From: a bacterium
Lineage (GTDB): Bacteria; Desulfobacterota_D; UBA1144
Reading direction: 5' to 3'
DNA length: 52,516 nt
NCBI GenBank assembly: GCA_002708105.2
Contig: PAOQ02000009.1
Span: forward strand, 15,678-68,193
In this document: piece after piece, positions 17,656-29,161 of the stretch
Position numbering within the stretch: position 1 is the stretch's first letter
Layout of the letters: every line of letters starts with the position of its first letter
The notes under the pieces: model-generated
What the model was told of the DNA's origin: nothing
Database searches by the model: none
What the model saw: the letters and a program-made list of their open reading frames with translations, nothing else
Program-made: the position numbers and the translations under genes

Positions 17656-20058
17656 TCAAGATAGGTTCAAAGGCTTCTCTGTTTCTGAAACCTCAACACC
17701 CAAAGGCATATCTGATAATACTGTATCTTTTAAAACTGCTTCTTCAGAGATAATGGCATGAGGTATAACATCATCCATATGACTTACAGAAACAATATTT
17801 ACATCCTTGAGAACCTCTTTAGGAATATCAGTTAAATCCTTTTCATTCTCTTTAGGAATTAATACAGTCTTTACTCCGCCTCTATGTGCTGCTAGAATTT
17901 TCTCCTTTAAACCACCTATAGGTAAAACCCTTCCTCTGAGGGTTATTTCACCAGTCATAGCTAGATCTCTTCTAACTTGCTTTTGAATTAAACCTGAAAG
18001 AATTGCTGTTGCCATGGCAATACCTGCCGATGGTCCATCCTTAGGTTGAGCCCCTTCAGGAACGTGAACATGTATATCAATTTTTTGATAGAAATTCCTA
18101 TCAAGTCCTAGTCTATGACCTCTAGAGCGAACATAACTCATTGCTGCTCTAGTTGACTCTTGCATAACTTCTCCTAGCTTTCCTGTAACAGTAAAATTAC
18201 CCTTACCAGGCACAATTGTGACCTCAATATTTAATAGCTCACCACCAACCTCTGTCCAAGCCAGACCAGTTGACATTCCTATTTGATCGCTGTCCTCTAT
18301 TTCTCCATGTTTAAACTTTGGAGACCCTAAAAGCTTTTGAACTACTTTTGGGGTTATATTTAATGAATAATCCTTACCATTTGTAACAACTTCCTTAGCT
18401 GTCTTTCTGCAAAGGGTTCCAAACTCTCTCTCAAGAGTTCTTACACCCGCCTCTCGAGTGTATCTCTGAATTGTGAAATTAACAGCCTTATCTGAAAATT
18501 TCACGTTGGAATCTTTGAGGCCATTATTCTCAAGTTGCTTGGGAATTAAATACTTTTTAGCAATTTTATTCTTTTCTAATTCTGTATAACCTGAGAGCTT
18601 TATGATTTCCATTCTATCTTGAAGAGCCCATGGAATCGTATGAAGAACGTTAGCAGTAGTTATAAATAAAACCTGTGATAAATCATAGTCAACTTCTAAA
18701 TAATGATCATTAAAAGTTGAATTTTGCTCAGGATCTAAAGCCTCAAGAAGAGCTGATGCAGGATCACCTCTAAAATCAGTTCCTACCTTATCTATTTCAT
18801 CAAGAAGGAAAACAGGGTTTTTTGACCCAGCTTTTTTCATCCCTTGAATAATTTTACCTGGCAAAGCTCCAATATAAGTTCTTCTGTGCCCTCTTATCTC
18901 AGCTTCATCTCTTACCCCACCTAAGGAAATTCTTACAAACTTTCTACCCATTGACCTGGCTACGGATTTAGCTAAAGAAGTTTTACCTACTCCTGGCGGT
19001 CCAACTAAGCACAAAATTGGTCCTTTTAATTTTTCAGTTAATGTTCTTACGGCTAAGAACTCAGTAATTCTTTCCTTCGGTTTTTCAAGACCGAAATGAT
19101 CTTCATCCAAGATTTCTTGTGCTTTTTCTAATGAAACTTCGTCTTCTGTTAAATCCGAGTTCCAAGGCAAGCTAACAAGCCAATCAATATAATTTCTAAC
19201 TACAGTTGCTTCGGCAGACATAGAAGACATACCCTTTAACTTTCTGATTTCTTTTTCAATTCTTTTCTTTATTTCCTCAGGAATGTCTTTAGTTTTTAAA
19301 GCCTCTTCAAATTCAATTATTTCGCTTTTCAAATCATCTTTATCTCCAAGCTCGCTTTGAATTGCCTTCATTTGTTCTGTTAAATAATATTCCTTTTGAG
19401 CCTTTTCCATTTGCTTCTTGACTCTATTTCTAATTTTCTTTTCAACTTGCAGAATTTCTAATTCTGATTGAATCTTTTCAAAAAGCATTTCAAGTCTTTT
19501 CGAACAATCTAAACACTCTAGAACTTCCTGTTTATCAGAAAGTTTAAACGTTAAATGAGATGCTATAGTATCAGATAACTTGCTTGCATCTTCGATAGCA
19601 GAAATTGTAACTAAAGTTTCAGTTGGAACCTTCTTGTTTAATTTTGTATAATCCTCAAAAGCTTCAATCAAACTTCTCATAATAGCATTTGTCTCAACAT
19701 CTGATTGATTATCTTCAACTAAATCCTCAACTTCTACATTGAAGAATTTATTTTCATCATCGAACCCTAATAGTTTTGCTCTGCTGACGCCCTCAACTAA
19801 TATTTTTACTGTTCCATCAGGAAGTCTTAACATTTGAACAATTGTTCCAATTGTTCCGATGTTATATATATCTTCAGGTCCTGGGTCATTTGTTTTTGCA
19901 TCAATCTGTGCCGAAAGTAAAATTTTCTTATCTGTCTTCATTGCTTCTTCTAAAGCTCTAATAGACTTTTCTCTTCCAACAAACAATGGGGCTACCATGT
20001 GGGGGAAAATTACTACATCTCTTAAAGGCAGTAATGGAAGTTTATATTTTGTACTCAT
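17656..20058 (-). CDS. lon: ATP-dependent protease Lon (La)
   Basis: Cytoplasmic AAA+ serine protease degrading misfolded and regulatory proteins. The N-terminal LON domain begins [15 protein letters not shown]. The AAA+ module has the Walker [14 protein letters not shown], Walker [11 protein letters not shown] and the R-rich [20 protein letters not shown]. The protease domain has the catalytic Ser in [14 protein letters not shown] and the downstream Lys region [17 protein letters not shown]. 800 aa is full length. A strong RBS (CGGAGG, 5 nt spacer) precedes the ATG. It lies ~117 bp downstream of clpX, in the common tig-clpP-clpX-lon order. Confidence 0.98.
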   Translation of the reverse strand: MSTKYKLPLLPLRDVVIFPHMVAPLFVGREKSIRALEEAMKTDKKILLSAQIDAKTNDPGPEDIYNIGTIGTIVQMLRLPDGTVKILVEGVSRAKLLGFDDENKFFNVEVEDLVEDNQSDVETNAIMRSLIEAFEDYTKLNKKVPTETLVTISAIEDASKLSDTIASHLTFKLSDKQEVLECLDCSKRLEMLFEKIQSELEILQVEKKIRNRVKKQMEKAQKEYYLTEQMKAIQSELGDKDDLKSEIIEFEEALKTKDIPEEIKKRIEKEIRKLKGMSSMSAEATVVRNYIDWLVSLPWNSDLTEDEVSLEKAQEILDEDHFGLEKPKERITEFLAVRTLTEKLKGPILCLVGPPGVGKTSLAKSVARSMGRKFVRISLGGVRDEAEIRGHRRTYIGALPGKIIQGMKKAGSKNPVFLLDEIDKVGTDFRGDPASALLEALDPEQNSTFNDHYLEVDYDLSQVLFITTANVLHTIPWALQDRMEIIKLSGYTELEKNKIAKKYLIPKQLENNGLKDSNVKFSDKAVNFTIQRYTREAGVRTLEREFGTLCRKTAKEVVTNGKDYSLNITPKVVQKLLGSPKFKHGEIEDSDQIGMSTGLAWTEVGGELLNIEVTIVPGKGNFTVTGKLGEVMQESTRAAMSYVRSRGHRLGLDRNFYQKIDIHVHVPEGAQPKDGPSAGIAMATAILSGLIQKQVRRDLAMTGEITLRGRVLPIGGLKEKILAAHRGGVKTVLIPKENEKDLTDIPKEVLKDVNIVSVSHMDDVIPHAIISEEAVLKDTVLSDMPLGVEVSETEKPLNLS

Positions 20059-20175
20059 GAAATCCTCCGGAAGGCATTATTTAGATAAGTTAACCATTAA
20101 ATATCCTTTTGCAACAAAAAAACAAGAAAAAACTAAAAAAATGAGAGAAAAACTAAAAAAATAGACAAAAATAGC

Positions 20176-21456
20176 TTAATTTAGTGCAGTTTTAGAAGAT
20201 TTATTTTCAAAACTTAATATTGGTGACTTATTATTCATAATAACTTCTTCTGTTATTACGCATTTCTTTAAGCCATCTAATGTAGGTATATCGTAAATTA
20301 AGTCCAAAATTGAATTTTCAATAATTGATCTTAAACCTCTAGCCCCAGTATCTCTTTTAATAGCCTCTTTCGCTATACAAACTAAAGAATCCTTTGTAAA
20401 TTCTAACTCAACATTATCATTAATCTTAACTAATCTCTGGTATTGTTTCACTAAAGCATTTTTAGGTTCTGTTAAAATTCTTATAAGTGCTTCTTCTGTT
20501 AAGGTATTGAGATAGGTAATAACTGGAACCCTACCGATAAACTCAGGAATAAAACCAAAACTTACTAAATCTTCTGACTGGATTGATTTTAAGAAATCAT
20601 TGCTATCTAGCCTTTTTACATTTTGTTGTTCGTCTTTCTCAAATCCGATTGAATTTTTTCCAATTCTTTTTGCAATAATTTTATCAAGACCACTAAACGA
20701 ACCACCTAAAATAAATAGTATGTTGTTTGTATCAATTGGAATAAATTCTTGCTGTGGGTGTTTCCTTCCTCCTTTAGGTGGAACATTAACAACAGATCCC
20801 TCAATGATTTTTAATAAAGCTTGCTGGACACCTTCTCCAGAGACATCTCTAGTTATTGAAGGACTGTCTCCACTTTTCCTTGCAATTTTATCTATTTCAT
20901 CAATATAAATTATTCCCTTTTCAGCTTTCTTTACATCAAAATCTGACGCTTGCAATAAACTAACTAACATATTCTCAACATCCTCTCCCACATAGCCGGC
21001 TTCTGTATAGCAAGTAGCGTCTACAATTGTAAAAGGAACATTTAAAAATTTAGCAAGAGTTTGCGCTAATAAAGTTTTACCAGAACCAGTAGGACCTATT
21101 AAAAGAACATTGCTTTTTTGTATCTCTACATCGTCAGAATTATTTTTCTTACTTTTTGGTTGTTGATTGGCACTTATTCTTTTGTAATGATTATATACTG
21201 CAACAGATAAATATTTTTTTGCTTGGCTCTGATCAATGACATAAGAATCTAGTTGTCCATTTATTTCATGGGGTGGTGGAATATATTCTAAATCCTCTGG
21301 ATTAACCTGCTCGCTTTTTTCGTCTTCAATAATTTCGGTGCATAGATCAACACATTCATTGCAAATATAAGTTTGGGGACCCGCTATAAGTTTTTTAACT
21401 TCTTTTTGACCCTTACCGCAAAAAGAACAACTTAAATCATCTTTTGAAGTACTCAT
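20176..21456 (-). CDS. clpX: ATP-dependent Clp protease ATP-binding subunit ClpX
   Basis: AAA+ unfoldase feeding substrates into ClpP. The N-terminal zinc-binding domain has two CxxC pairs (CSFCGKG ... CNECVDLC). The Walker A is [15 protein letters not shown], the pore loop [11 protein letters not shown] and Walker [11 protein letters not shown]. The ClpP-docking IGF tripeptide is present in KNSIGFEKD, so the protein can in principle bind ClpP. 426 aa is normal. The ATG follows the clpP stop with no gap, indicating coupled expression. Confidence 0.98.
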   Translation of the reverse strand: MSTSKDDLSCSFCGKGQKEVKKLIAGPQTYICNECVDLCTEIIEDEKSEQVNPEDLEYIPPPHEINGQLDSYVIDQSQAKKYLSVAVYNHYKRISANQQPKSKKNNSDDVEIQKSNVLLIGPTGSGKTLLAQTLAKFLNVPFTIVDATCYTEAGYVGEDVENMLVSLLQASDFDVKKAEKGIIYIDEIDKIARKSGDSPSITRDVSGEGVQQALLKIIEGSVVNVPPKGGRKHPQQEFIPIDTNNILFILGGSFSGLDKIIAKRIGKNSIGFEKDEQQNVKRLDSNDFLKSIQSEDLVSFGFIPEFIGRVPVITYLNTLTEEALIRILTEPKNALVKQYQRLVKINDNVELEFTKDSLVCIAKEAIKRDTGARGLRSIIENSILDLIYDIPTLDGLKKCVITEEVIMNNKSPILSFENKSSKTALN

Positions 21457-22044
21457 CTATTTAACATCCTTTTGTGTAATTATATTATCTATAATTCCAT
21501 AATCCAATGCTTCTTTTGAAGTTTGATAAAAATTTCTTTGTATATCATTTTTTATTATATCCAATTTTTTATTTACATGTTTAGATAATATTTCAGCCAC
21601 AATCTCTTGTTTTCTTCTTGTTTCTTCCATTTCCTTTTCTAAATCATAGTATTGACCACCAAGCTCGGTACCAACTGAATGTAGCATTATCGTAGAGTTT
21701 GGAAGAGAATTTCTTTTATTCTTTGCACCAGCAGAAAGAAGCACTGCACCCATACTTGCGGCAAGCCCGAAGCATAAAGTACTTACATCTGGAGCGACAT
21801 ATTGAATTGCATCATAAATCCCTAAACCAGCTGTAACGCTTCCTCCTGGAGAGTTAATATAAATATTTATATCTTTCTTGCTGTCAACTGACTCGAGAAA
21901 TAGGAGTTGAGCAACAACTAAATTAGCAAGATTATCATCAATTGGTCCTCCAATAAATACAATCCTTTCATTTAACAGTCTAGAGTAAATATCAAAAGCT
22001 CTTTCTCCAGAGGAACTTTGTTCAACAACCATTGGTATAAACAT
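21457..22044 (-). CDS. clpP: ATP-dependent Clp protease proteolytic subunit ClpP with Ser-His-Asn triad
   Basis: Barrel-forming serine peptidase of ClpXP. The N-terminal [20 protein letters not shown] and the substrate groove [19 protein letters not shown] are standard. The nucleophile is S97 (LAASMGA) and the base H122 (IMLHSV). The third triad position, normally Asp in an ERD-type motif, reads QRNFYQT, so residue 171 is Asn (codon AAT). The usual HQP after the catalytic His is also changed to HSV. A Ser-His-Asn triad is known in Listeria ClpP1, where it lowers activity. The gene lies between tig and clpX and is the only clpP in the window. Confidence 0.96.
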   Translation of the reverse strand: MFIPMVVEQSSSGERAFDIYSRLLNERIVFIGGPIDDNLANLVVAQLLFLESVDSKKDINIYINSPGGSVTAGLGIYDAIQYVAPDVSTLCFGLAASMGAVLLSAGAKNKRNSLPNSTIMLHSVGTELGGQYYDLEKEMEETRRKQEIVAEILSKHVNKKLDIIKNDIQRNFYQTSKEALDYGIIDNIITQKDVK

Positions 22045-22096
22045 AATTTGATTGTAATTGATGAGCGATTTTAGTCAATTAAGAAGAACACTTAAG

Positions 22097-23386
22097 TTAC
22101 TTTGTGACTTTTGGTTTTACCTCTTTGATTTTAGCTTCAGAAACCAAGAATCGAATAACTTTTTCATCAGTTAGTTTAACACGAACATCATCCATTAAAT
22201 TGTTATCTTTATAATATTTTTTAACTTTACTCACAGTTGTATTTTGAGATTTTGCGATAGAAGCTATAACTTGCTCTAATTCCTGATCGTCAACTGTAAT
22301 ATTTTCATTCTTAGAGATTTCTGCAAAAATCAGTGCTAATTTAACATTTCTTATTGCAGATTCTTTGATAAGATCTCTAGTTTTTTCATCCACTTCCTTA
22401 ATCTTTACTCCTTTCTCATTCATACGAGCTAAATATTCATTTTCTAATCTTTTTTCCTCATCATTTAAAAAAGACAGAGGAAATTCAAAATTATTATCAT
22501 CAATTAATTTATCGCCAATATTTTTTCTAAGTGAAGCTTCAGACTTTTCATTAGAGGACCTTTCTAAGTCAGAGGCAACCCTTTCTTCTAGTTTTTCCTT
22601 AGATTCAATTCCTAGCTTTTGAATAAAATCATCGTCTAAAGTAGGGACAACTTTCTTATAAATTTTATCTACAAAAACTTTACAAGTAACTTTTTTTCCT
22701 GCAGCTTCATCTATGGGAAAATCTTTAGGATAAGTAACATCAAAAACTTTTTCTTCTCCTACTTTCATTGTCTTAATCTCTTTTTCAATATCTGGAATAA
22801 GTGAATCATTACCCAATTCAATTAAAGCATTATCTCTAACTAGATCCTTAATAACGCTGCCATCAACTTCACCAGAAAAATTAATGGATAAAATATCATT
22901 TTTCTGAATCTTCTTTCTTTTCGTGACTTCCTCATTTGAAGCAAAGTTTATTAAAAGATTCTCTATCGCTTTATCTATATCTTTTTGATCTATTGAAAAG
23001 ACTTCCTTATCAACTTCCATAGCATTATAGTTTGATAATTTAATTTCAGGTATAAATTCGAAATCAAAAGAAAAAATAAAATTATTAGATTTATTAAAAT
23101 CTTTGAATTCAAGATTTGACGTTCTTACAATGTTAATCTTTTTCTCAAGAGCTAATGTTCTAAGATTAATGTTAATTATTCTAGTTTTAACTTCTTCTTC
23201 GATCTGATCTGTATATATTGATTCAACCACATCTATGGGAACTTTCCCTTTTCTAAAACCCTTCAAGTCGGCATCCTTTTGAAATAGCTTTACAACACTT
23301 AAATAAGTCTTGCTGACCTCATCCTTTTCAATATCAAAGAAAGCCTTTTTTTCTGTCGAACTTATTTCATCAATTTTAAAACTCAT
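22097..23386 (-). CDS. tig: trigger factor (ribosome-associated chaperone, PPIase)
   Basis: Binds near the ribosomal exit tunnel and chaperones nascent chains. The ribosome-docking motif is in LKGFRKGKVPIDVVE near residue 45. An FKBP-type PPIase domain occupies about residues 155-235 (DILSINFSGEVDGS ... FPIDEAAGKKVTCKVFV), followed by a long helical C-terminal arm. The track ORF (443 aa) begins inside the tRNA-Leu gene. The real start is the ATG at 23386, with GGAG 5 nt upstream and the family N-terminus MSFKIDEISSTEKKAFF, giving 429 aa. Confidence 0.96.
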   Translation of the reverse strand: MSFKIDEISSTEKKAFFDIEKDEVSKTYLSVVKLFQKDADLKGFRKGKVPIDVVESIYTDQIEEEVKTRIININLRTLALEKKINIVRTSNLEFKDFNKSNNFIFSFDFEFIPEIKLSNYNAMEVDKEVFSIDQKDIDKAIENLLINFASNEEVTKRKKIQKNDILSINFSGEVDGSVIKDLVRDNALIELGNDSLIPDIEKEIKTMKVGEEKVFDVTYPKDFPIDEAAGKKVTCKVFVDKIYKKVVPTLDDDFIQKLGIESKEKLEERVASDLERSSNEKSEASLRKNIGDKLIDDNNFEFPLSFLNDEEKRLENEYLARMNEKGVKIKEVDEKTRDLIKESAIRNVKLALIFAEISKNENITVDDQELEQVIASIAKSQNTTVSKVKKYYKDNNLMDDVRVKLTDEKVIRFLVSEAKIKEVKPKVTK

Positions 23387-23399
23387 ATTAACTCCATTA

Positions 23400-23481
23400 T
23401 GGGAGCGGGGGGACTCGAACCCCCACACCCGAAGGCGCTAGATCCTAAATCTAGTGCGTCTACCAATTCCGCCACGCTCCC
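23400..23481 (-). tRNA. tRNA-Leu (anticodon TAG)
   Basis: Reverse complement class II cloverleaf. Acceptor GGGAGCG pairs with CGCTCCC, the anticodon arm CTAGA-TTTAGGA-TCTAG gives TAG, the variable arm is CGCCTTCGGGTG, and the T arm is GGGGGTTCGAGTCCCCC. CCA is not encoded. It lies 13 bp upstream of the tig ATG, so tRNA and tig may share a transcript. Confidence 0.97.
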
Positions 23482-23549
23482 ATCAAAAAAATGTTTTTTT
23501 TTGAAAGGATAAATATACTGATTACATTATCTAAAATCAATCATACATA

Positions 23550-26141
23550 TTATGATGGCTCATAAACAACAATGGCTTTTTTTGCGTTATAGAGATACTT
23601 CTCAATAACTTTATTTACATCATCTGATGATATATTTTTAATTTTGGGAGAAAATCTGAATGGCTCATCTGATCCAAGACCAAAGAAGGATCCTTGTGCA
23701 ATTCTTGCATTAATACTTGAATTCCTCTGTAAAGAAATGTCATTCCTTCCAATTAAGTAATTCTTTGATCTTTCTATCTCAGTATTTGTAACTCCATTTC
23801 GAACTAGATTATCAATCTCTTTGTTAATAGCATCTATACTTTCGTCTTTTTTCTCAGGTGAACATCCAATGTAAACACCAAAATGGCCTATCGATGGAGA
23901 AGCACTGTAAAAAGATGACACTGTATACGCCAAACTTTTCTTATCTCTTAATTCCAAGAATAGCCTACCCCCCATCCCAGAAAGACATGAATTCATTACT
24001 TGAAATGCGTACTGATCATCAGATTCCATTGCTGGCGCATATGTTCCTATCATAATATGAGACTGTTGCTTATCGCCTAATTTAATTTGAAAAAATTTAT
24101 CCTCATCAATTGGGACAAATCGAAGATCTTGATTGATGTCGTTTGATTCAGAAAAATTAATTCCATAATTTAAACTTTTAACTAAATCCTCTAAATCAAA
24201 ATTCCCTACAGCGGAAATCAGTAAATTATTACTTCCTAGGAATTTATTATACGTATTTGCAATATCTATTCTAGATATTTTATTTAGACTTTCTTCTGTT
24301 CCATATTGATTCATTGAATATGGGTGGCCAGGAAATAAAATTTCATAAAATTTATCTGCCGCCAAAGCTGCATAATTTTGTTTTTTTCTATTCAAATAGG
24401 ACAATGTATCTCTTTTGACAATATCCAATTCGTTTTCTAAAAATAGTGGATTGCAAATAACATCTGAAAAAATTTGAACTAACTCGGTTAAGTTTGCACT
24501 TGGACCCAACAATTTTAATCCAATAGTATTTCTTCCTGAATAGCCCTCGATATCAGATGCCAAAAGCTCTGTTTTCATTGCTAGCTCATTCTTTGAATAG
24601 ACCTTAGAGCCTCTCTCGAACAGTTCAGATAAAAGGCTAAATTGCCCATTATTTTCTTTATCTTCATATCTAACTCCACCACTCGATACTGTTCTTAAAG
24701 AAAATAGTGGCGTCTTCTTATTTTGTAAGACCAAGAGGTCTATTCCAGAGTCTAACTTTAATAAAGTTGGCGTCTCATGAACTATTTTTGAAAAAGAATA
24801 ATCTTTAGAAATATATGATTTATAAATATCTTCTTTTGGTTTCAAAGTATTTTCAAAATTTTTTTTAATTATTTTAGCAATATAAGATTCTTCTATGGTC
24901 TTTGATTCTTTTGGGAATATTAAATTCAAGCTTAAATTATCAAGATTTAAATATTTCTTTGATACAGTTAATATTTCGCTAGGAGAAATGTCTTTTATTC
25001 TATTTAAATATTGTTCCTTAGAATTAAGATTTCCAGTTAACGACTGCAAATAACCTATAGACTGTGCTTGTCCTTGAACGGTTTCATTTTCATGCAAATC
25101 ATCAGAAATAATTGAATTTTTTGCTCTTTCAATATGACTGAGATCAAAATTAAGTGATGAAACTTCCATGATTTTTAAAATTATTTCTTTGATAGCATCA
25201 TCAAGATTCTCCTGTAAAAGGGTTCCGGTTATCATTGACAAACCAGAATGGCGCATAGAATAATTAACAGAATAAATTGATGTCACTAATGATAAGTTTT
25301 CCTTTAATTCCTTATTCAACAAAGAACTTGATCCACTTCCTAAGATATGGCTGATTAAATCCAAAACTGGCGAATCTTCGTTATCAGCTTCCTTAGATTT
25401 AAATGAAAAAGCAAAATAAACCTCATTTACTTCTCGGAAATCCATATTTATATTTAATTTTGAAATTTCTTTTTTCTCAATAAAATCAGGTTTATAAACT
25501 TTTTGTCTTCGAATTTTATTAAAAACTTTATTGATTTTTTCTTTAACTTCGCTCTTTTCAACTCCTGTAACGACTACTAAATGCATATTCTCGGCTTGAT
25601 ACCACTTATCATAAAAATTAATTACATCCGATCTCTTAAAACTTTTTACACTTTCAGGTGTACCAATAATAGGCAATCCATAATTAGAAGATGAAAAAGT
25701 ATTTTTAAACATCATTTCACTCAAACAATTAGATGGAGAATCTTTTCCTCTTTTTATTTCCTCTAAAATTACCTCTAATTCCTTTGAAAGTTCTTCTTTA
25801 TTAAAAGTTGCCTTACACATACATTCTGAAAGAATATCCAAACCTATATCAATAAACTGATTAGAAATGGTCGTGTAATAAACGGTTTCATCAAATGAGG
25901 TAAAAGCATTGACTTCACCACCATGAGCTTCAAGTTTTTTTGAAATTTCTCCAACTTTTAAATTATCAGTCCCCTTAAAGATCATATGCTCATGAACATG
26001 TGCAAGACCTCTTTCTTCATCATTCTCATAGGCAGAGCCTGTATTTACCCATACGAATATAGAGCTAACTGGAGAAAAAGGGTCTTCTTTTAAAAAGACC
26101 TTCAGCCCATTATCTAAATAAAATTTTTCTACGTCATTCAT
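23550..26141 (-). CDS. M16-family zinc peptidase (double-domain, pitrilysin-like)
   Basis: Zinc metallopeptidase of the inverzincin type. The N-terminal half carries HxxEH at 48-52 (LAHVHEHMIFKGT) and the distal glutamate region (ELEVILEEIKRGKD). A second M16 half follows from about residue 450 (VSSGGVRYEDKENNGQFSLL) without a zinc motif, as is usual for the non-catalytic half. A further family stretch is GMGGRLFLELRDKKSLAY. 863 aa fits the fused two-half form. No signal peptide is evident at the annotated start, unlike many periplasmic homologues, so a cytoplasmic location is likely. It lies 6 bp downstream of pssA. Confidence 0.92.
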   Translation of the reverse strand: MNDVEKFYLDNGLKVFLKEDPFSPVSSIFVWVNTGSAYENDEERGLAHVHEHMIFKGTDNLKVGEISKKLEAHGGEVNAFTSFDETVYYTTISNQFIDIGLDILSECMCKATFNKEELSKELEVILEEIKRGKDSPSNCLSEMMFKNTFSSSNYGLPIIGTPESVKSFKRSDVINFYDKWYQAENMHLVVVTGVEKSEVKEKINKVFNKIRRQKVYKPDFIEKKEISKLNINMDFREVNEVYFAFSFKSKEADNEDSPVLDLISHILGSGSSSLLNKELKENLSLVTSIYSVNYSMRHSGLSMITGTLLQENLDDAIKEIILKIMEVSSLNFDLSHIERAKNSIISDDLHENETVQGQAQSIGYLQSLTGNLNSKEQYLNRIKDISPSEILTVSKKYLNLDNLSLNLIFPKESKTIEESYIAKIIKKNFENTLKPKEDIYKSYISKDYSFSKIVHETPTLLKLDSGIDLLVLQNKKTPLFSLRTVSSGGVRYEDKENNGQFSLLSELFERGSKVYSKNELAMKTELLASDIEGYSGRNTIGLKLLGPSANLTELVQIFSDVICNPLFLENELDIVKRDTLSYLNRKKQNYAALAADKFYEILFPGHPYSMNQYGTEESLNKISRIDIANTYNKFLGSNNLLISAVGNFDLEDLVKSLNYGINFSESNDINQDLRFVPIDEDKFFQIKLGDKQQSHIMIGTYAPAMESDDQYAFQVMNSCLSGMGGRLFLELRDKKSLAYTVSSFYSASPSIGHFGVYIGCSPEKKDESIDAINKEIDNLVRNGVTNTEIERSKNYLIGRNDISLQRNSSINARIAQGSFFGLGSDEPFRFSPKIKNISSDDVNKVIEKYLYNAKKAIVVYEPS

Positions 26142-26147
26142 ATCAAA

Positions 26148-26924
26148 TCACAATGTTACTTTCTGGGAAGCTTTATACTTTACATGAAAATGCTTACCTA
26201 TTGAAAAAAATAAATAAGAGTAAAAAAGAATAAAAGAACCTATCTCTATATGAGTTAATATAGCAATCAGAATTATTGATGAAATAATCAAGGCATTAAA
26301 CTTCTTCATCTTATTCAAGAAGGTTTTCTTGGCAAACAATATATTGCTTACCATTAATAGTCCGATTATAGGAATAAATACAAGAAAAAAAGAACTTATT
26401 AATGAATGTGTAAATAGACTGAATTTATAATCTATAAGAACTAATGATATCAAGAGACCTGCTGCCATTGGACTAGGTAGACCTATAAAAGTTCTATCTT
26501 TTTCTTCCCCTGATAAAGTATTAAATCTAGATAATCTTAAAGCAACGCAAACTGAATAAAATATTACACACATTATTCCTAGGTTATTAAAAGACGATAA
26601 ATAAACTATATAAATTATCAGAGAAGGGGCAACTCCAAAGCAAACTAAATCAGATAAAGAATCATATTGTGCACCAAATTCAGAATCCTTATTTAAAAGC
26701 CTTGCAATTTTTCCATCAATAAAATCGATAAAAGCCGCAAGATATAAGAAAATACATGACCACCATATAGATTTTTCAGTTAGGAAAAAAGTTTCTATTC
26801 CCAGGAATTCACCGTCTACCAAAGGAAAAAGCTTGATTATATTAAAAATTGATAAGAGCCCTAATACCATTGCCAAGGTAGTTAAAAGATTGGGTATTAA
26901 TGAAATAATTCTTCTATTTTTCAT
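26148..26924 (-). CDS. pssA: CDP-diacylglycerol-serine O-phosphatidyltransferase
   Basis: Integral membrane enzyme making phosphatidylserine from CDP-diacylglycerol and serine. The CDP-alcohol phosphotransferase motif is present in pieces as IDGKIARLLNKDSEFGAQYD followed by SLSDLVCFG. About six to eight hydrophobic segments alternate with short loops (LLTTLAMVLGLLSIFNIIKL at the start). 258 aa is typical of the membrane-type Pss. Its start overlaps the psd stop by 4 bp (ATGA), so Psd and Pss are made together for phosphatidylethanolamine synthesis. Confidence 0.93.
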   Translation of the reverse strand: MKNRRIISLIPNLLTTLAMVLGLLSIFNIIKLFPLVDGEFLGIETFFLTEKSIWWSCIFLYLAAFIDFIDGKIARLLNKDSEFGAQYDSLSDLVCFGVAPSLIIYIVYLSSFNNLGIMCVIFYSVCVALRLSRFNTLSGEEKDRTFIGLPSPMAAGLLISLVLIDYKFSLFTHSLISSFFLVFIPIIGLLMVSNILFAKKTFLNKMKKFNALIISSIILIAILTHIEIGSFILFYSYLFFSIGKHFHVKYKASQKVTL

Positions 26925-27585
26925 TCTTCTGATAATTTCAAATCAACTTTATTATAAAGTATGGTTTCGCCGGCTACTACTTCATCTCCTGCTTTAAATT
27001 TTGTTGCATAATCAGAGGGTACATAAATATCAATTCTTGAACCAAATTTAATTATTCCAATTCTTTCGCCTAAATTAAGTGAATCACCTTTTGAAACGAA
27101 TGGAACAATCCTTCTTGCAATAAAACCAGCAAATAATATTAAAATAACATCGTCTTCATCCTTTGTTTTTAAATGAATATTAAGTCTTTCGTTCTCTATG
27201 CATTCATCAGAGTTAGCAAATTTAAATTTGCCTGGATAATATCTGGTTTCTAAAATTTCTGATGAAATTGGAGATCGTGCGATATGGCAATCAAAAATCG
27301 AAAGAAAAATGCATATTCTTTTCATCTTGCATTTTAGAAATTCTGTTTCTTCAACTGTATCAACGGAAATAATCTTTCCATCTGCAGGAGAAATAATTCC
27401 TTCTGTATTTGGAATAATTCGATCTGGATCTCTGAAGAAATGTACAATTAATAAAAAAGTTACTAGAAATAATATTGATAAGATAGATAACCCAAAGAAA
27501 GCGGTCCCAAGCCAACATATCAAAAAAGAAAGAAATATCGGTTTATAACCTTGGCTAGAAACAGTCCATTTGTAATCAATCTTCA

Positions 27586-27586
<1 letters not shown>
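26921..27586 (-). CDS. psd: phosphatidylserine decarboxylase proenzyme (short, type PSD-A)
   Basis: Pyruvoyl enzyme converting phosphatidylserine to phosphatidylethanolamine. The self-cleavage site is the Gly-Ser pair at about 182-183 within IIKFGSRIDIYVPSD, where Ser becomes the pyruvoyl group. An N-terminal hydrophobic hairpin (FLSFLICWLGTAFFGLSILS) anchors it to the membrane, followed by FFRDPDRIIP and SPADGKIISVD. 221 aa matches the short PSD-A form common with membrane-type Pss. It overlaps the ilvC stop by 1 bp (TGATG) and pssA by 4 bp. Confidence 0.93.
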
Positions 27587-28614
<1,028 letters not shown>

Positions 28615-29097
28615 TTATTTCTTTTTCTCTCTTGCTATTGAAACAAGTCCAGTTCTAGTAACTTCTTTAAGGCCTAGTGGTCTTAAAATTTCAACAAATG
28701 CTTCCAATTTATCTTTTGTACCAGTAAGTTCTAAGGCATAAGACTTAGGTCCTACATCAATTACATTTGATCTAAAGATGTCTGCAACTCTCAATACTTC
28801 AGATCGGCTAGTTTTAGTAGGTATAACTCTGGCTATTAGAAGTTCTCTTTGAATGCTTTCTGATTCAGACAAATCTACAACTTTTATAACATTTATCATA
28901 TTTTCAAATCTTTTAATGATTTGATCAATAATCCAGTCCTCTCCAGAGGTAACTAGAGTTAATCTTGAATATGATGGATTCTCAGTTTCAGCAACACATA
29001 GACTTTCTATATTAAAACCTCTTGCTGTAAACAAACCTGAGACGCGAGCTAAAACCCCTGGCTCATTATCTACTAAAATTGATATAATATGACGCAA
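28615..29097 (-). CDS. ilvH: acetolactate synthase small (regulatory) subunit
   Basis: ACT-domain regulatory subunit that activates the large subunit and gives valine feedback inhibition. The first ACT domain starts ISILVDNEPGVLARVSGLF and continues GFNIESLCVAETENP. The second half contains ELLIARVIPTKTSRSEVLR and PKSYALELTGTKDKLEAF. 160 aa is standard. The start codon is TTG (29097), supported by GGAG 7 nt upstream and by the family N-terminus RHIISILV. The small subunit looks fully intact, in contrast to its large-subunit neighbour. Confidence 0.95.
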   Translation of the reverse strand: MRHIISILVDNEPGVLARVSGLFTARGFNIESLCVAETENPSYSRLTLVTSGEDWIIDQIIKRFENMINVIKVVDLSESESIQRELLIARVIPTKTSRSEVLRVADIFRSNVIDVGPKSYALELTGTKDKLEAFVEILRPLGLKEVTRTGLVSIAREKKK

Positions 29098-29161
29098 TAA
29101 ATATCTCCTTTAAAGGGATTTATAATAAACTAATTTTAAACTATTTCTATATATTTGGTAA

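Noticed and set aside
20100-20166. A-rich imperfect repeat 'aaaactaaaaaaat' between lon and clpX, considered as a repeat element or terminator
   Set aside because: Low-complexity AT sequence with no stem. The chance of such repeats is high at this base composition.
23387-23428. N-terminal extension of trigger factor in the ORF track
   Set aside because: The extra residues are translated from the tRNA-Leu gene. The conserved start with RBS is at 23386.
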